Shown here piece by piece: positions 37,401 to 47,702 of a stretch of DNA of 64,000 nt. The first letter of the stretch is position 1. The number at the start of each line of letters is the position of its first letter. Below the pieces are notes generated by a model. That model did no database searches. It was given only the letters and a program-made list of their open reading frames with translations, and was not told the origin of the DNA. The stretch is from NCBI RefSeq assembly GCF_021730395.1, contig NC_069371.1:69346001-69410000 (forward strand). Reading direction: 5' to 3'. The position numbers were made by a program, and so were the translations under genes. This stretch comes from Mercenaria mercenaria (lineage: Eukaryota > Mollusca > Bivalvia > Venerida > Veneridae).

Positions 37401-40341
37401 GTGCTGGAAATGTTAAGATATATAAGTTCATGTTGCTCTTTTTTTCTATATTTAGATTCTGGACAAAAAACAGATCGCGGTTAAAGCCACTGACCGAGAG
37501 GATGTCTACAGTGTTGATATAAAAGGTTTCTGGAGGTAAATAGAGGGTATATTTTGTTTCGAGGGAATATGGAATATAACTTGCCAAGAAGAGTGCGCAA
37601 AGAGGGATATATTCCATATTCACTCGAAACAAACACATTTTATTTTTATACTCACTTTGTAACAAATTTAAATCAGCGCGGGAACAGACTCGTGAAAACA
37701 TATTTGACGTCCGACGTTCCAGAGATATAAAGGTTCCATTTTACATTAAGTTACTCTCTTTGACACGAGAAATAAACTATAAAGAACATATGTGACCACA
37801 GTTTTTATCCTGCTTTACACGGTTTTACACGAGCTGATAATTGTTACTATTTCACCGAAATGTATAAAATAGAAAGTTCACTCATTATACATTTTAACAA
37901 AACATTGGACTTACCTAGGGAAGAACGTATATACTATAGACACATAAACATGTTTGTTCTTATTTTATAGTGTTGCTATTTTACGGATAAAGAGAATATT
38001 TTTGAACATGCGAGAGACCATAAAGAGAGAATTTCAGGTTGGATTTGGAATAAAACAGCCCTGCTATATCCTTACATTTATTGATGATTTAACTCGAACG
38101 GATGAAATGCAAACATTTGTAATGGAGGTTGTAGAGAAAGACAAAGCAGACGCAGTTGCAGAGGACAAACTTCAAGCAAAATTATTCGAAGTAAAGAAAA
38201 GTAGATCCAAAGAAATTTTGCTTAGAAGAGGGGACCAAATTCTACTTCATGTTGATGGGCAGATTAGGTGTTCCGAAGCATCTTCAGAAGAAGAACAAAC
38301 TTTGTGCTATCTTCAAGGTTGTTCTAATATGGTTTCCATATCGACCGAGATTAAAAGAGATCCGGAAAAAATGCCAGATGCAATGATATTTTACAAACAG
38401 AAGCCAAAGGATGCAGCATTACATTCGGTAGCTATTGTGACAAGAGATTTATCCGAACTGCCAACAGGTAAAATACCAAAGTTCTCATATAAGTGCATCA
38501 AATTCAATATGTTTAAAGCAAAAAAAGTGTCTTTTAGTGAAAATAATGATTTATAAGCATTTCTTGTCAACAATTTTGGAATATATATGAATGTTTCACA
38601 GCATTTTGTGAAATCGGATGAAATTCGATTTCTTAACTTTTAATGTATACACATCCAACTTCAGCATATGCAAGTTAGTTTATTACCATCACTTTCATAA
38701 AATCAATGATTTTTTCGTCTTAGTGACAATCATGAAATACATGTAACTACAAGTCTTTTTAATCATCGCAGACCAAATCACAGCACGTACTGGGATGCAC
38801 ACTTCTTTTACGGAATCCAGCAGAGTAAAACGGGTAGAGGAGTGTAAGTTTTGAAAACAATGTTCGGATAGAAACCATTATTCGTCTTACCTTTTCAAAC
38901 AATAAAGAAATGTTTCATTCCTCTCTTTCAACTGACTGATTTCTTTGTTATGAGCTAGACCTTTGTAAGATTCTTCCTGTTATATTTTGAAAATACATGT
39001 TAACATTTATTGTGGAGGCTGAGATTTTCATTGAATCACTATGGTAATGTATTTTCGCAGATCGTTAAAGTAATCATAAAAAACTTAACTGATAATTTTA
39101 TAATTGACAAAGGAAGAGTGAGGTGACATTGAATCACTGTTATGTATAACTATCCAAACATTCAGTGAACGGACTTAGAATTTTTGTTTTCATTATCATC
39201 ATTGGCGAATACACTACCTAATATGAAGTGATTTTCAAGTATCAATGACATCCATCTAACTATGACTGACACTTTAGTTTTACTTCCTTTATCCACAAAG
39301 TTTTATGTTTTAACATTTCCAGCGGCAATTCATATTTTGAAAATGGAAAGTCTGATGTCATTGGCAAGAGAGATGACTTTTGAGGATGGATCTAAACTCG
39401 GACAACAGCTTGGAGTGAAGCCAGAAGTGATAAAACAGATTCAAGAATCGACAGAAAAGCAACCTGTTTTTGGCAATTTTCAGATTCTGTGCAACTGGAG
39501 AGGCCCGTAAGAATATTGTTAAACTATATAAGATGTTTGCTTTTATTGATTATTTTAGAAGCTTTTTGGTTGTATTAATTATTTTAGAAGGTTTCTAGTT
39601 TTGACAGAGCTGTTCAAAACTGCTATGTGTGTTCGGGTTTAACGTCATTTTCAACAATTTTTCAGTCATATAAACGACGGTGTCTACTTGTAGCAGTGAG
39701 CACAATGCCCAGCTTTATAGTGCTGCCTTACTGGAATATCACGCCGTAGACACGTGGCATGATATCCCACCTAGCACTATCCTCTTAATGCTGAGCGCTA
39801 AGCGAGGAAGCTACTAGTACCATTTTTTACGTCTTTGGTATGACGCGGCCGGGGATCGAACCCACGAGCTCCCGCACTCGGAGCGGACGCTCTACCACTA
39901 GGCTACCGAGGCGGTGGTTGTAATTGTTATGTTCTTGTGCTAAGGTATTAGTGTTGTTGAATGCATCAAAACTGCTCTGGTTCTCTGTGGTTCCGAGAAA
40001 TCTATTCTTACCTTTTATCTTTCTTAGGGAATGTAAATTTAGTCAGGATTTCATTCGCCTTTCACCTTTTCAAATTGAAGTAACGCACATATACTATAGC
40101 GTGAATTTACCTTGCTTGTGAATTACCAGAGTTTCATTGTTTGAATGACTTACGAGTATTATTGTTCTTCCCTTGATGTTACAGGAGGGCCCGTGCAGCA
40201 ATGGCTGACTTTCTGGTTACTAGTTTGAAGGCTGTGGGCAAGAACAATTATGCTGATGTTGTGATGGAAGTGAGGAAACATAACAGAGGACTGGAGAGAA
40301 CTGACTTCAAAACAAACGGACAACGGAAACTTAAAGCTTAG
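25462..40341 (+). CDS. ZU5/UPA/death-domain protein with an all-helical N-terminal half (PIDD1-like C-terminus), ~927 aa, 21 coding exons
   Basis: Exons: 25462-25508, 26837-26953, 28190-28279, 28886-29014, 29146-29235, 29617-29733, 30519-30611, 30902-31006, 31482-31574, 32227-32277, 32792-32827, 33619-33741, 34387-34559, 34973-35109, 36357-36551, 36872-37069, 37456-37535, 37971-38467, 38772-38843, 39323-39506, 40185-40341. Every junction is GT-AG, phase is consistent and the total is 2784 nt. Residues 1-363 are predicted helical with a PPPQQ and KKKKK linker near 312-332 and match no family I know. About 365-490 and 490-625 resemble two ZU5 domains (GKLEVIIPENCF near 512), 625-790 a UPA region, and 825-905 a death domain (LMSLAREM, LGVKPEVIKQIQ, ARAAMADFLVTSLKAVGKNN). 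ZU5-ZU5-UPA-DD is the order in PIDD1, an adaptor for caspase-2 and NF-kB signalling; here helices replace the leucine-rich repeats. The first ATG follows an acceptor (TTCTAATTTTAG), so a 5' UTR exon lies upstream. Function is inferred from domains only. Confidence 0.88.
25509..26836 (+). other. Intron 1 of the death-domain gene
   Basis: GTATAA donor and ACTTAG acceptor. AT-rich with no repeat or nested gene recognised. Confidence 0.6.
26896..27390 (+). repeat. 58-bp tandem array copying the end of coding exon 2 together with its splice donor, 8 copies
   Basis: Units start at about 26913, 26971, 27029, 27086, 27144, 27201, 27259 and 27317. Each consists of exon-derived AAAACATGGACATCATGGGT GGAAAATAATACAAACACAAG followed by intron-derived GTAAATATGYTATYAGT. 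The first unit is the real exon end; the donor-like AAGGTAA is kept after units 1-6 and after the last, and is altered after unit 7. Using any later donor would place TAA directly after the exon 2 reading frame. Confidence 0.92.
27391..28189 (+). other. Rest of intron 2 of the death-domain gene
   Basis: AT-rich sequence between the 58-bp array and exon 3 (acceptor TACATTTCAG). No further feature was seen. Confidence 0.6.
28551..28832 (-). mobile_element. Full-length tRNA-derived SINE in intron 3
   Basis: On the minus strand it starts with a tRNA-like head containing a perfect A box (TGGCCGAGTGG) and B box (GTTCGAGCC), followed by a body with CACCTGGGTAGAGCC (as read on plus) and CGACACAGTTATAGG, ending in (ATTT)n. 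Imperfect CTAGTTTG / CTAGGTTTG at 28543 and 28833 may be the target duplication. It is the best copy of this family in the window. Confidence 0.85.
31985..32203 (+). mobile_element. SINE (second family) in intron 9, ending 24 bp before exon 10
   Basis: Motifs AAGGCGTATGTTCTCCGTTA, TCCAGGAACACTGGTTATGA, CCTTACATAACTGAAACAGT and GCGCTAACCCAAAATTTGAA are those of a common bivalve tRNA-derived SINE. The tRNA-like head is missing or unrecognisable. The tail AACAAACAC abuts the polypyrimidine region of exon 10. Confidence 0.8.
33955..34255 (-). mobile_element. Diverged tRNA-derived SINE in intron 12
   Basis: The body (GTCACACCAACACGAGTCAT, CTGGCGATGAAGGAAGACCC, CAGCTGAATGGCTTCCTCAC) and a decayed inverted head (GAACTTAACCACTCAGTCAC) match the 28.6-kb SINE. 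An internal stretch containing TTTTCTCACATAAAA is duplicated. Exon 13 follows 130 bp later. Confidence 0.7.
35110..36356 (+). other. Intron 14 of the death-domain gene with a small foldback
   Basis: A hairpin of GTGCCAAATATC and GATATTTGGCAC lies near 35797-35843. No exon was recognised; open frames here have no splice support. Confidence 0.55.
37553..37635. mobile_element. Short foldback element just inside intron 17
   Basis: Arms TGTTTCGAGGGAATATGGAATATA and, inverted, TATATTCCATATTCACTCGAAACA flank a ~35-bp loop. The element begins 18 bp after the exon 17 donor. Confidence 0.7.
39634..39913 (-). mobile_element. tRNA-derived SINE (third family) in intron 20
   Basis: On the minus strand a head with A box TAGCCTAGTGG and B box GTTCGATCC (ACCGCCTCGGTAGCCTAGTG ... 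CCCCGGCC) precedes a body that on plus reads GTAGCAGTGAGCACAATGCC and CTATCCTCTTAATGCTGAGC. This is a well-preserved copy of a family I recognise from clam genomes. Confidence 0.85.
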
Positions 40342-40366
40342 GATGATTTTTTTTTCAATACACATT

Positions 40367-40603
40367 TGAGCCGCGCCATGAAAAAGCCAACATAGTGCGT
40401 TTGCGACCAGCATGGATTCAGACCAGCCTGCGCATCCGCGCAGTTTGGCCAGGATCCATGCTGTTCGCTTTCAAAGCCTATTGCAATTAGAGAAATGGTT
40501 AGCGAACAGCATTGATCCTGACCTGACTACGCGAATGCGCAGGCTGGTCCGGATCCATGCTGGTCGCAAATGCACTATGTTGGTTTTCTCATGGTGCGGC
40601 TCA
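40367..40603. mobile_element. Hairpin MITE, GAGCCGCGCC family, copy 2, in the death-domain gene 3' UTR
   Basis: Full-length inverted repeat of 237 bp, about 90% like copy 1 by eye. It starts 25 bp after the TAG stop and ends before the AATAAA at 40671, so the mature mRNA should contain it. The flanks do not show a TA duplication. Confidence 0.9.
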
Positions 40604-40670
40604 TCTATTTAAGGTTGCATGATTTATGTATAATTTTAATCGTTATCATTGTTGGTTATTTATTATACAA

Positions 40671-40676
40671 AATAAA
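40671..40676 (+). terminator. Candidate poly(A) signal of the death-domain gene
   Basis: AATAAA is the first canonical signal after the stop codon (330 bp downstream), following the MITE. A GT-rich element downstream is not obvious. Confidence 0.5.
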
Positions 40677-40679
40677 GAC

Positions 40680-43058
40680 CTTTTTATCCACTGATAAACT
40701 CTCTATTACCGCATGCTACAGTAACAGGAAGCAATAACTGTGAAAATTAATTTAATGTCGAAATAGGTTTGTTTATTATAATGTATATGCACTAAAACCT
40801 CTTTCGCTTTCACATTTCGACCCATGTTTTAATGCATGACAAATTGAAAGTATTTTCAAGTCCATTCAAAGAACGTAACCTAAGTATGCAGTCAACATAT
40901 TTTGTGGCTGGCAGTGCTATGCCACTTGTTATTTAAATGCATTTATCGAGATACTTGTGTGCTTTATTTATCTATAACTATTGTATATCAGTTTTACATT
41001 TTCCCGCTCATATATCATCTGTCCAGCGTTAACCTATTTCATTATCGTCCTGTGATTATTATAGTTTACGGGTAGGTCCATATTTTGAAAACAAAAATTT
41101 AATCAACGCCAAATCGTAGAAAGAAATAATGAGTTATATGAAAATTGAGCAGCATATATAACACGTATACATATAACATTATTAAACGGGCATATAAATT
41201 CAATTCCAGAAATGGACTGCATAAATGGGTCACGCTTTTAGTCAGTTCAGCGCCTTAATAACTCACCTTTTTCAAAGAACTGTTAACACATCTTCATTTT
41301 GATGCATTTGCAATAATGTACCAGTACTGAAATTTCACAAACCAATGTTTAACGTAGTTTTCAGCAATTGTTTACTTTTATTTCTTTACAAATAGCATTC
41401 ATTTTTAAAGGGGAACAGTTTATGTATCCTGTCGCACGAGACAGTACAGTAAAGCATATACTGGAAAGATAGATTGTTTATAAAAATGTTTTTGTTTATC
41501 CAATATTATTTTTGGTGATGTACAACTAGAACCTTAAATCGTGCAGTCTGGTAAATGTGTAACTTTTTAGAATGCAAATACCCTTTTGGTGGATATTTAG
41601 TTTTATGTTGAGAAAATTGTCCGTTAGGTAGATTTAATCACAGTTGATTGTTTTTTTTTTTTTGTTTTTTTTTTAATTTTAACTCGAGTTAATATTGACG
41701 GTTACGCCTCCTGAAACATTACAGGGAAGTAATTCTTCTTAAAATGCTGATAGTTACGTTTAATAGTTATGTACACATTTTAATACCGGAAGTTTTGTAA
41801 AGACCAATGAAATTTTATTTTTAGCATCATGTTAAATTTATAGCAGTGTTTTCGCTTACATTCAATGAATGTATAAGCTATCCCGACTATATACGTAATA
41901 ACAGTGTTATCGCCTCGTATTATTTAAATGTATTCATTGTGATATTCTGTGTGATTTATTTATCTATTACCGCACTATATTCTAAATTGTATACCTGATG
42001 TTTTGCAGTGTAGTGTCTATTGAATGTTATTTATTATCCGTTTAATTGTGTCCTTTGTATGTGAGAAATTGTAAAATCTTCCTTTATAAATATTATACCT
42101 GTGCAATGTTACAATTGTTGCACGCTGAGCTGACGATCTTTGTTGAATATTAAATATTCTATCACCTGAATATAAATTATATACCAACTTGTCTGAATTT
42201 CTTACTCTCTAGAACAAAAAAAAATGCAACAATAAGAAAGCAGCCTTTTGTTCAAAATTAAGTATTACATGTTTGGCGTCTTGGGAGTGAAATAAAGCCA
42301 TTCCGTAATTTTGGTTGTACACAAATGTAACAAAGCTTTGACGTTGACGTCGTTTTAAGCACAGGAGACGTTGGTTGAATTGAATTGGTCTATAATAGGT
42401 CAAGAAAGATGATTTAGGAAAACATGCGAAAAAATGAATACTACATTTGTGTCTGCCCTGTCTACATTCAGTTTATCAAACTCGTTGAATAAAATTGATT
42501 AAATGTTCAAAAAATGCAAAATTTTCGAGAGGTGTAGTTTTGTTCATATGACGAAACATCTGGTTTTTGCGCAGGTGTTAAATGTGCCGCCATCCCCCCT
42601 TCCCACTCGAGGTACAAATCCAGCGCGTGTGAACTAAGCGTAAGTACTGATACGTTCAATATTTACATTTTAACTTGTAAGGAAATGCAGCGCATGTTTT
42701 AAAATAAAACACATTCACTGTGTATCTGTGCGGATTAACCCTTAAGACTATGATAACAAATCAAGCACTTATCGACCTGACCGATAAGGAATTACTTGTA
42801 ACTGAACTTTTTCCCCTTGGATTGTTTAACCGTTTTGCACTAAACAAAGACACGGCTATAGTACGAGCTTTACAAACAAATTCACCAAAACTATGGTTTC
42901 TATGAAAGAAAAAAATTGTAAAATCATAAACTTATGATGGCTGTATTCTGCTATTTCGTTTAGAAGTATCGGCTCGTTTCAAGACGACCAACAAACCAGA
43001 ACGACAAATTAGCCTAGCAGTATAACAAATACCTTATGTTGAGGTACGGCCATATATT
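40680..43058. other. Intergenic, no gene seen
   Basis: AT-rich, with a T-rich run at 41650-41680 (T14GT10). The small frame 42720-42905 has no support. Confidence 0.45.
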
Positions 43059-43582
43059 GGAACGCCTAAACTGCCTTTGCGTGATAATTATTAGATCGTT
43101 AGGTGCCATTTCCAATATATTCGGTACAAATAATAATTTGTTATGTAGATAAAGCAGTTTGTTATGTACATTTACTAGTTTGTCTGGTACACTTATATCT
43201 ACATAACAAATCATGATTTGTACCGAATATATTGGAAAATGCACATGACGATCTATTAATTGTACAGCACAAACTAGTGAATGCACGGCACAACATAAGA
43301 TATATACAGGATAAACTAGTCTATGTACATAACAAACTGCTTTATCTACATAACAGATTATGATTTGTACCGAATATATTGAAAAATGTACATGACGAAC
43401 TATTAATTACACAAAACAATCTAATGAATGCATAGCACAAACTAAGATATGTACCGAACACACTAGTAAATGTACATAACAAACTGCTTTATCTACATAT
43501 CAAATTATGATTTGTACCGAATATATTGGAAAATGCATATGACGAACTAATAATTATCACGCAGAGGCAGTTTAGGCGTTCC
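43059..43582. mobile_element. 524-bp inverted-repeat element with ~150-bp internal repeats
   Basis: The ends GGAACGCCTAAACTGCCTTT GCGTGATAATTATTAG and CTAATAATTATCACGCAGAG GCAGTTTAGGCGTTCC are inverted (one mismatch by eye). Inside, TGATTTGTACCGAATATATT recurs at about 43215, 43360 and 43508, and once inverted near 43120; ACATAACAAACTGCTTTATC recurs at 43327 and 43476 and once inverted near 43140. Flanks beyond the ends also look partly inverted (GCC..TA..A). Confidence 0.82.
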
Positions 43583-45950
43583 ATTTACGGCGCACTTATT
43601 TTCGCTCTGTTGTTGTGGCGCCCACTAAGCGCGTCAACAAGACTAAGTAACAGTTTTGTTTTGGCGTTTCGCCTGTTATATTGACGTTTTACTTGTCGTG
43701 TAGGCGCACTAACACACCAGAACGACACAAAGGAAGGCGAAAAACGACAACTGCGAAAGCACGCAAGAACGATATCGCAAAAAAATCTTCATATAAAGAA
43801 CGGGGAAAAACGTCTTAAAATATGCATAGACATAAAGCAATGTAGAAATTGTTTTTGTTCTTAACTTTGTTAAATCTTTTATTTAAGGTTTGTTTTTGTC
43901 CATATTGGCGACAAAATGTTGAAATTGCATCATCTTTCAATGCTTATATTTTCGCCGACCTTTAAAAATATAGGTGTTTATTGTAATTATTCATGATGCT
44001 TAATTTTATACGTATATCTGCCATGTGACCCCAGATTGTGCCGATGGGACTTAACACCCAACAAACAATGACATTATGATTATCCTTAAGCAACTTACCC
44101 TTTGAACTGTGTCGGGTTTTTAGACTTCTAATGGCCCTTAAAAACGAATGTCCTTTTCCTTTCTTGAGGATGGGAAACAAAATTAACAGGTTAATTAAAG
44201 TCACATACGGCAATTGCTTTAAAGATCCACAACAAATGAAATATGATTCATTACGTTCGCAGAAGAAATAAATAAGTAAAAATATTTTAGTGTAGTAAAC
44301 ACTGGCATTCAGGAGGTTCGATTCATGATGTGATTAGTGTAATTAATTCATGAAATGATTAATCGGTAGGTGATAACATTACGTTAACATATTGTTTAAG
44401 GTAGGTCTAAATTGTCCATCTTTAAAAATCATGGAACAGTTCGAATACATTATACATAATCAAATAAATTTAAGAACTTCATTGAATGACAGTAAGTGTC
44501 TTTTATCATCTGTTATCAACTGCATGTAAGTACTTCACACTGGCAATAAAGTATGTTGAAGTGCAGTTGTGCACTAAATTACTCAACTTTAAAGAGAATG
44601 AAGTCATTTTATTTGTATACAATAAAGATTTGTACGTTTTCGTTACTCCGGGTATCAAACGTTATCAGTAAATATTGACTATCGATATATTCAAGTACAG
44701 AAGATCAATCGCTTAGCTCATGGGCATGATTTTGCAATCTTTGACACTTTGTATACATATACAACTATCACAGCAATGATTTTTATCAGGAATGCCAAGT
44801 GGAAAGCATAACTTTAAAATACATGCAACGCCAGTCATATTTAAAATAACTTAAGTGCATGTTAAAATTAATGTGTCGTAGAGGGAGGATAAGGAGGCCT
44901 CCATGTTATTGATGTCAATCAAGAGAGACATATACCTTGAAATCTGGCACATCTTTAACCTTTTCCATAAAACATTCATAGATCGGCTTTGGATAAGTTC
45001 GTTTTAATGTAGAGTTTAATGTTCACATATTTTACGGGTCCGCTGCTTTGATATCACGGCTGCATATTGTTCTGTATTCACTATGCACGTATATCACAAT
45101 GGTATTACACAAAAGCCATTTTTGAGGATTTATTTCTGTCTGATACATTAAAAATCTACAAACAAGAAATAAACAAATACATGAAAGTAAAAGAAACAGC
45201 ATATCGAATCATCAACTTTACTGAATTCACATGAAAAATCTTGTCGTCTTAGAAACACACCATACATTATATTGAGTTAACAATATAGACAGATAAACAA
45301 AGTTCATACTATTCTTAGTTTGCTGAAAATAATGCAAGAATATATGCAGCATATATTTGGCATATACAGAACAATTCTAACAGTTATATATGTCAAATGA
45401 CTCTCTAAGCACATATCAACATCAAAACACTTTTGAAGAAAACAAAGTCAGCAATGTAAAATCAGTTCCAATAAATAATTGTCAAATTTATTCACGCTTC
45501 TTATTACAAACATGTTATATTTATCAAGTATATACATACTTTTTTCATCAGAACAAGATCTATATTTATCTTAAAATGTAGCCTGCTTAAAAGTTGTTTA
45601 TCAGACTTTGGTCAAGTAAATGATTTGTTTGAAACTTCAACACTAATCATTTAGATATATTTATGCACGATACATGTTAGATTTTCACTGGGTTTATCTT
45701 TGAAATATGATTTTCCTATCCGGGTTGCTCAAAACAAGATATGGTAAACGTATATAGCCTGAGGAATGGCGTGAACATAAAAAACACAGAAACTTGGAGA
45801 AAGTACCCATCCTTTGACCTCTGCTCCCATTAAAATCTTACCCGGTGTCTTTTATCATTTTAAAACAAACTAAGCATAGGTATAGTGTATAAAACACTTT
45901 CTTTTACGATTTCAGCATATTTTAATCAATGCTCTTTATATTAGTTTATA
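43583..45950. other. Intergenic, no gene seen
   Basis: AT-rich; open frames at 43962-44213, 44486-44671 and 45390-45581 show no family resemblance. Confidence 0.45.
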
Positions 45951-45954
45951 CTAA

Positions 45955-46118
45955 TTTATTTTAGCTCGATTGTGAATTGGAACCACTCTCGAGTCCGCTT
46001 CCTGGAAAAACCAGTACTGGTGTCATATGAGAAGTCATGGTCATGACCCCAATAGGGCTCGAACCCACGATCCCTGGATTGAGAGGCCGACACCTTATCC
46101 ACTAGACCACCGCTCCCC
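45955..46118 (-). mobile_element. tRNA-derived SINE (fourth family)
   Basis: The minus strand shows A box TGGTCTAGTGG and B box GTTCGAGCC in a tRNA-like head (AGCGGTGGTCTAGTGGATAA ... CCCTATTGGGGTCATGACC), with a body that includes TCGAGTCCGCTTCCTGGAAA on plus. Confidence 0.75.
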
Positions 46119-46516
46119 TCTTTATATTACAAGATAGAAATTAGTAAAAAGTTTTGAAATAATAACCTATCAATCCTTGGTATCAATAGACGGGTATGTA
46201 AGCATTCCATTCAATGACACCGCTCCTGAAAACTGTTTCGTCAAGAAATCAGCAAACAATTTTTCTTCTGTGGAACACTTCTATGGCGAATGGGTACTAA
46301 CTTGATATATGCTTTAGGCCGGAAGAAACGCATACCAAAATTTATTCTTCTTTAACTTCATTGAGCCCGGTAATAACTAGCCGAGAAGTGTTTACCATGG
46401 TATACTATGGCACTCTGTTTACTAATTTTGGTACCCGAGGCATGCCGTGGTACAGAGCGGGTATGCAGCACTAAGAAGTGCCAATTCCATACTTTCCTAT
46501 CTTGTAATATAAAGAG
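46118..46516. repeat. 20-bp perfect inverted repeat pair around a 359-bp segment
   Basis: CTCTTTATATTACAAGATAG at 46118-46137 recurs in reverse complement at 46497-46516. The left copy abuts the SINE head. The enclosed segment is unclassified; it could be a small DNA element, but no target duplication is evident. Confidence 0.4.
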
Positions 46517-47702
46517 AATAGCTGGTAATTTAAAGACACTCTTCAATATGCTAAAATGGGAACAAACATGGTCTGTGGTCTCCACCTGCAGCTATGCAAA
46601 GTTCTTTTTAAAATGCTAAAAAATACTGAGTAACAGTTGGCAGGTACGAGTGAGAGGGGATCTGACCCATGTATCTTTTATAAAACTGTCATATGTTTGC
46701 ACAATATTCATATATATAGCCGGAACTTATTAGAAATGTTTATTACATATTATCACCATTCGGCTACCTTGGCTGTGCAACCAGATAGACTGGAAATAAA
46801 TTAGGAAATTATACATAGTTTTAAAACAACTTGACTTTTAGCTCAGATTGTTTAGATATCCTAATATTTTTCAAATGCAAAAGTAAAATATGAAATTATA
46901 TTGAAATTTAGGTTAAGTATTTTCATATTAAAGAGGATAGTAACTAATCTGTAAAAAATATAATAAAACTTATAGTTCTAATAGGGATATATGTCTAGTG
47001 TCCATTTCTCCTTAAATAGATAGCTGACAAAATATTCAAAGAGTGGAAGCAATCATAAAATGCTGCTTAAGATTTGACTGACAACATTTCATATAGTGCT
47101 TTCAAAATGAGCAAAGAGGTTTCATATAAGTGTTCTGTGAAAAAAGTCTTATTTACAGCAATCACACTTACACTATTGAGATAATTCACATAATTCCTGT
47201 CACTGTGTAGTCAAAAAGCTTCTACTAACATAAATAATGCAGTCCTACAAATGCACTTCATTTCACATAATTTATTGAAATAAAGACTCTAGAATAGTAT
47301 TCACATTTAGCATGTTTGAATCACTATTTTACAGTCTCAGTATTTTGTGATCATTCTGTGAGCATCAAAGTTTCAGTACAACACAGGATATTAATATATG
47401 CACGCTTAAAACAAAGTAAAATGTAATGATGTATATTAGTACCAGCTCGTATACAAAACTCTTTCATGCCGCGCGTGACGTCACTTCCACAGGTCAAATC
47501 CATTTTGGTCACAAGAATGTAATAGTTATTTACTGCCACTTATGTTCTAGGTAAATTGAGACTAATTATGAGCGTTAATGGAAATCAGACTGAATCCATG
47601 GAGATCTATACTTTTGAAAAGATATCTAAAAAGGACAAAGTCAGTGGAAAAGGGCAGTGTAATGGGAGTGGAATGATTGAACAAATCAGTATGTCTGTAC
47701 CT
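46517..47702. other. 3' flank of the TRIM-like gene
   Basis: Presumed 3' UTR of the minus-strand gene ending at 47703, with a candidate AATAAA on minus at 47271-47276. A CGTGACGTCAC palindrome lies near 47475. No other gene was recognised. Confidence 0.4.

Noticed and set aside
38468-38556. Read-through of exon 18 to a stop at 38554 as the true C-terminus
   Set aside because: The GTAAAA donor at 38468 joins in phase to exon 19 and on to a convincing death domain; read-through would remove it. It could exist as an intron-retention isoform.
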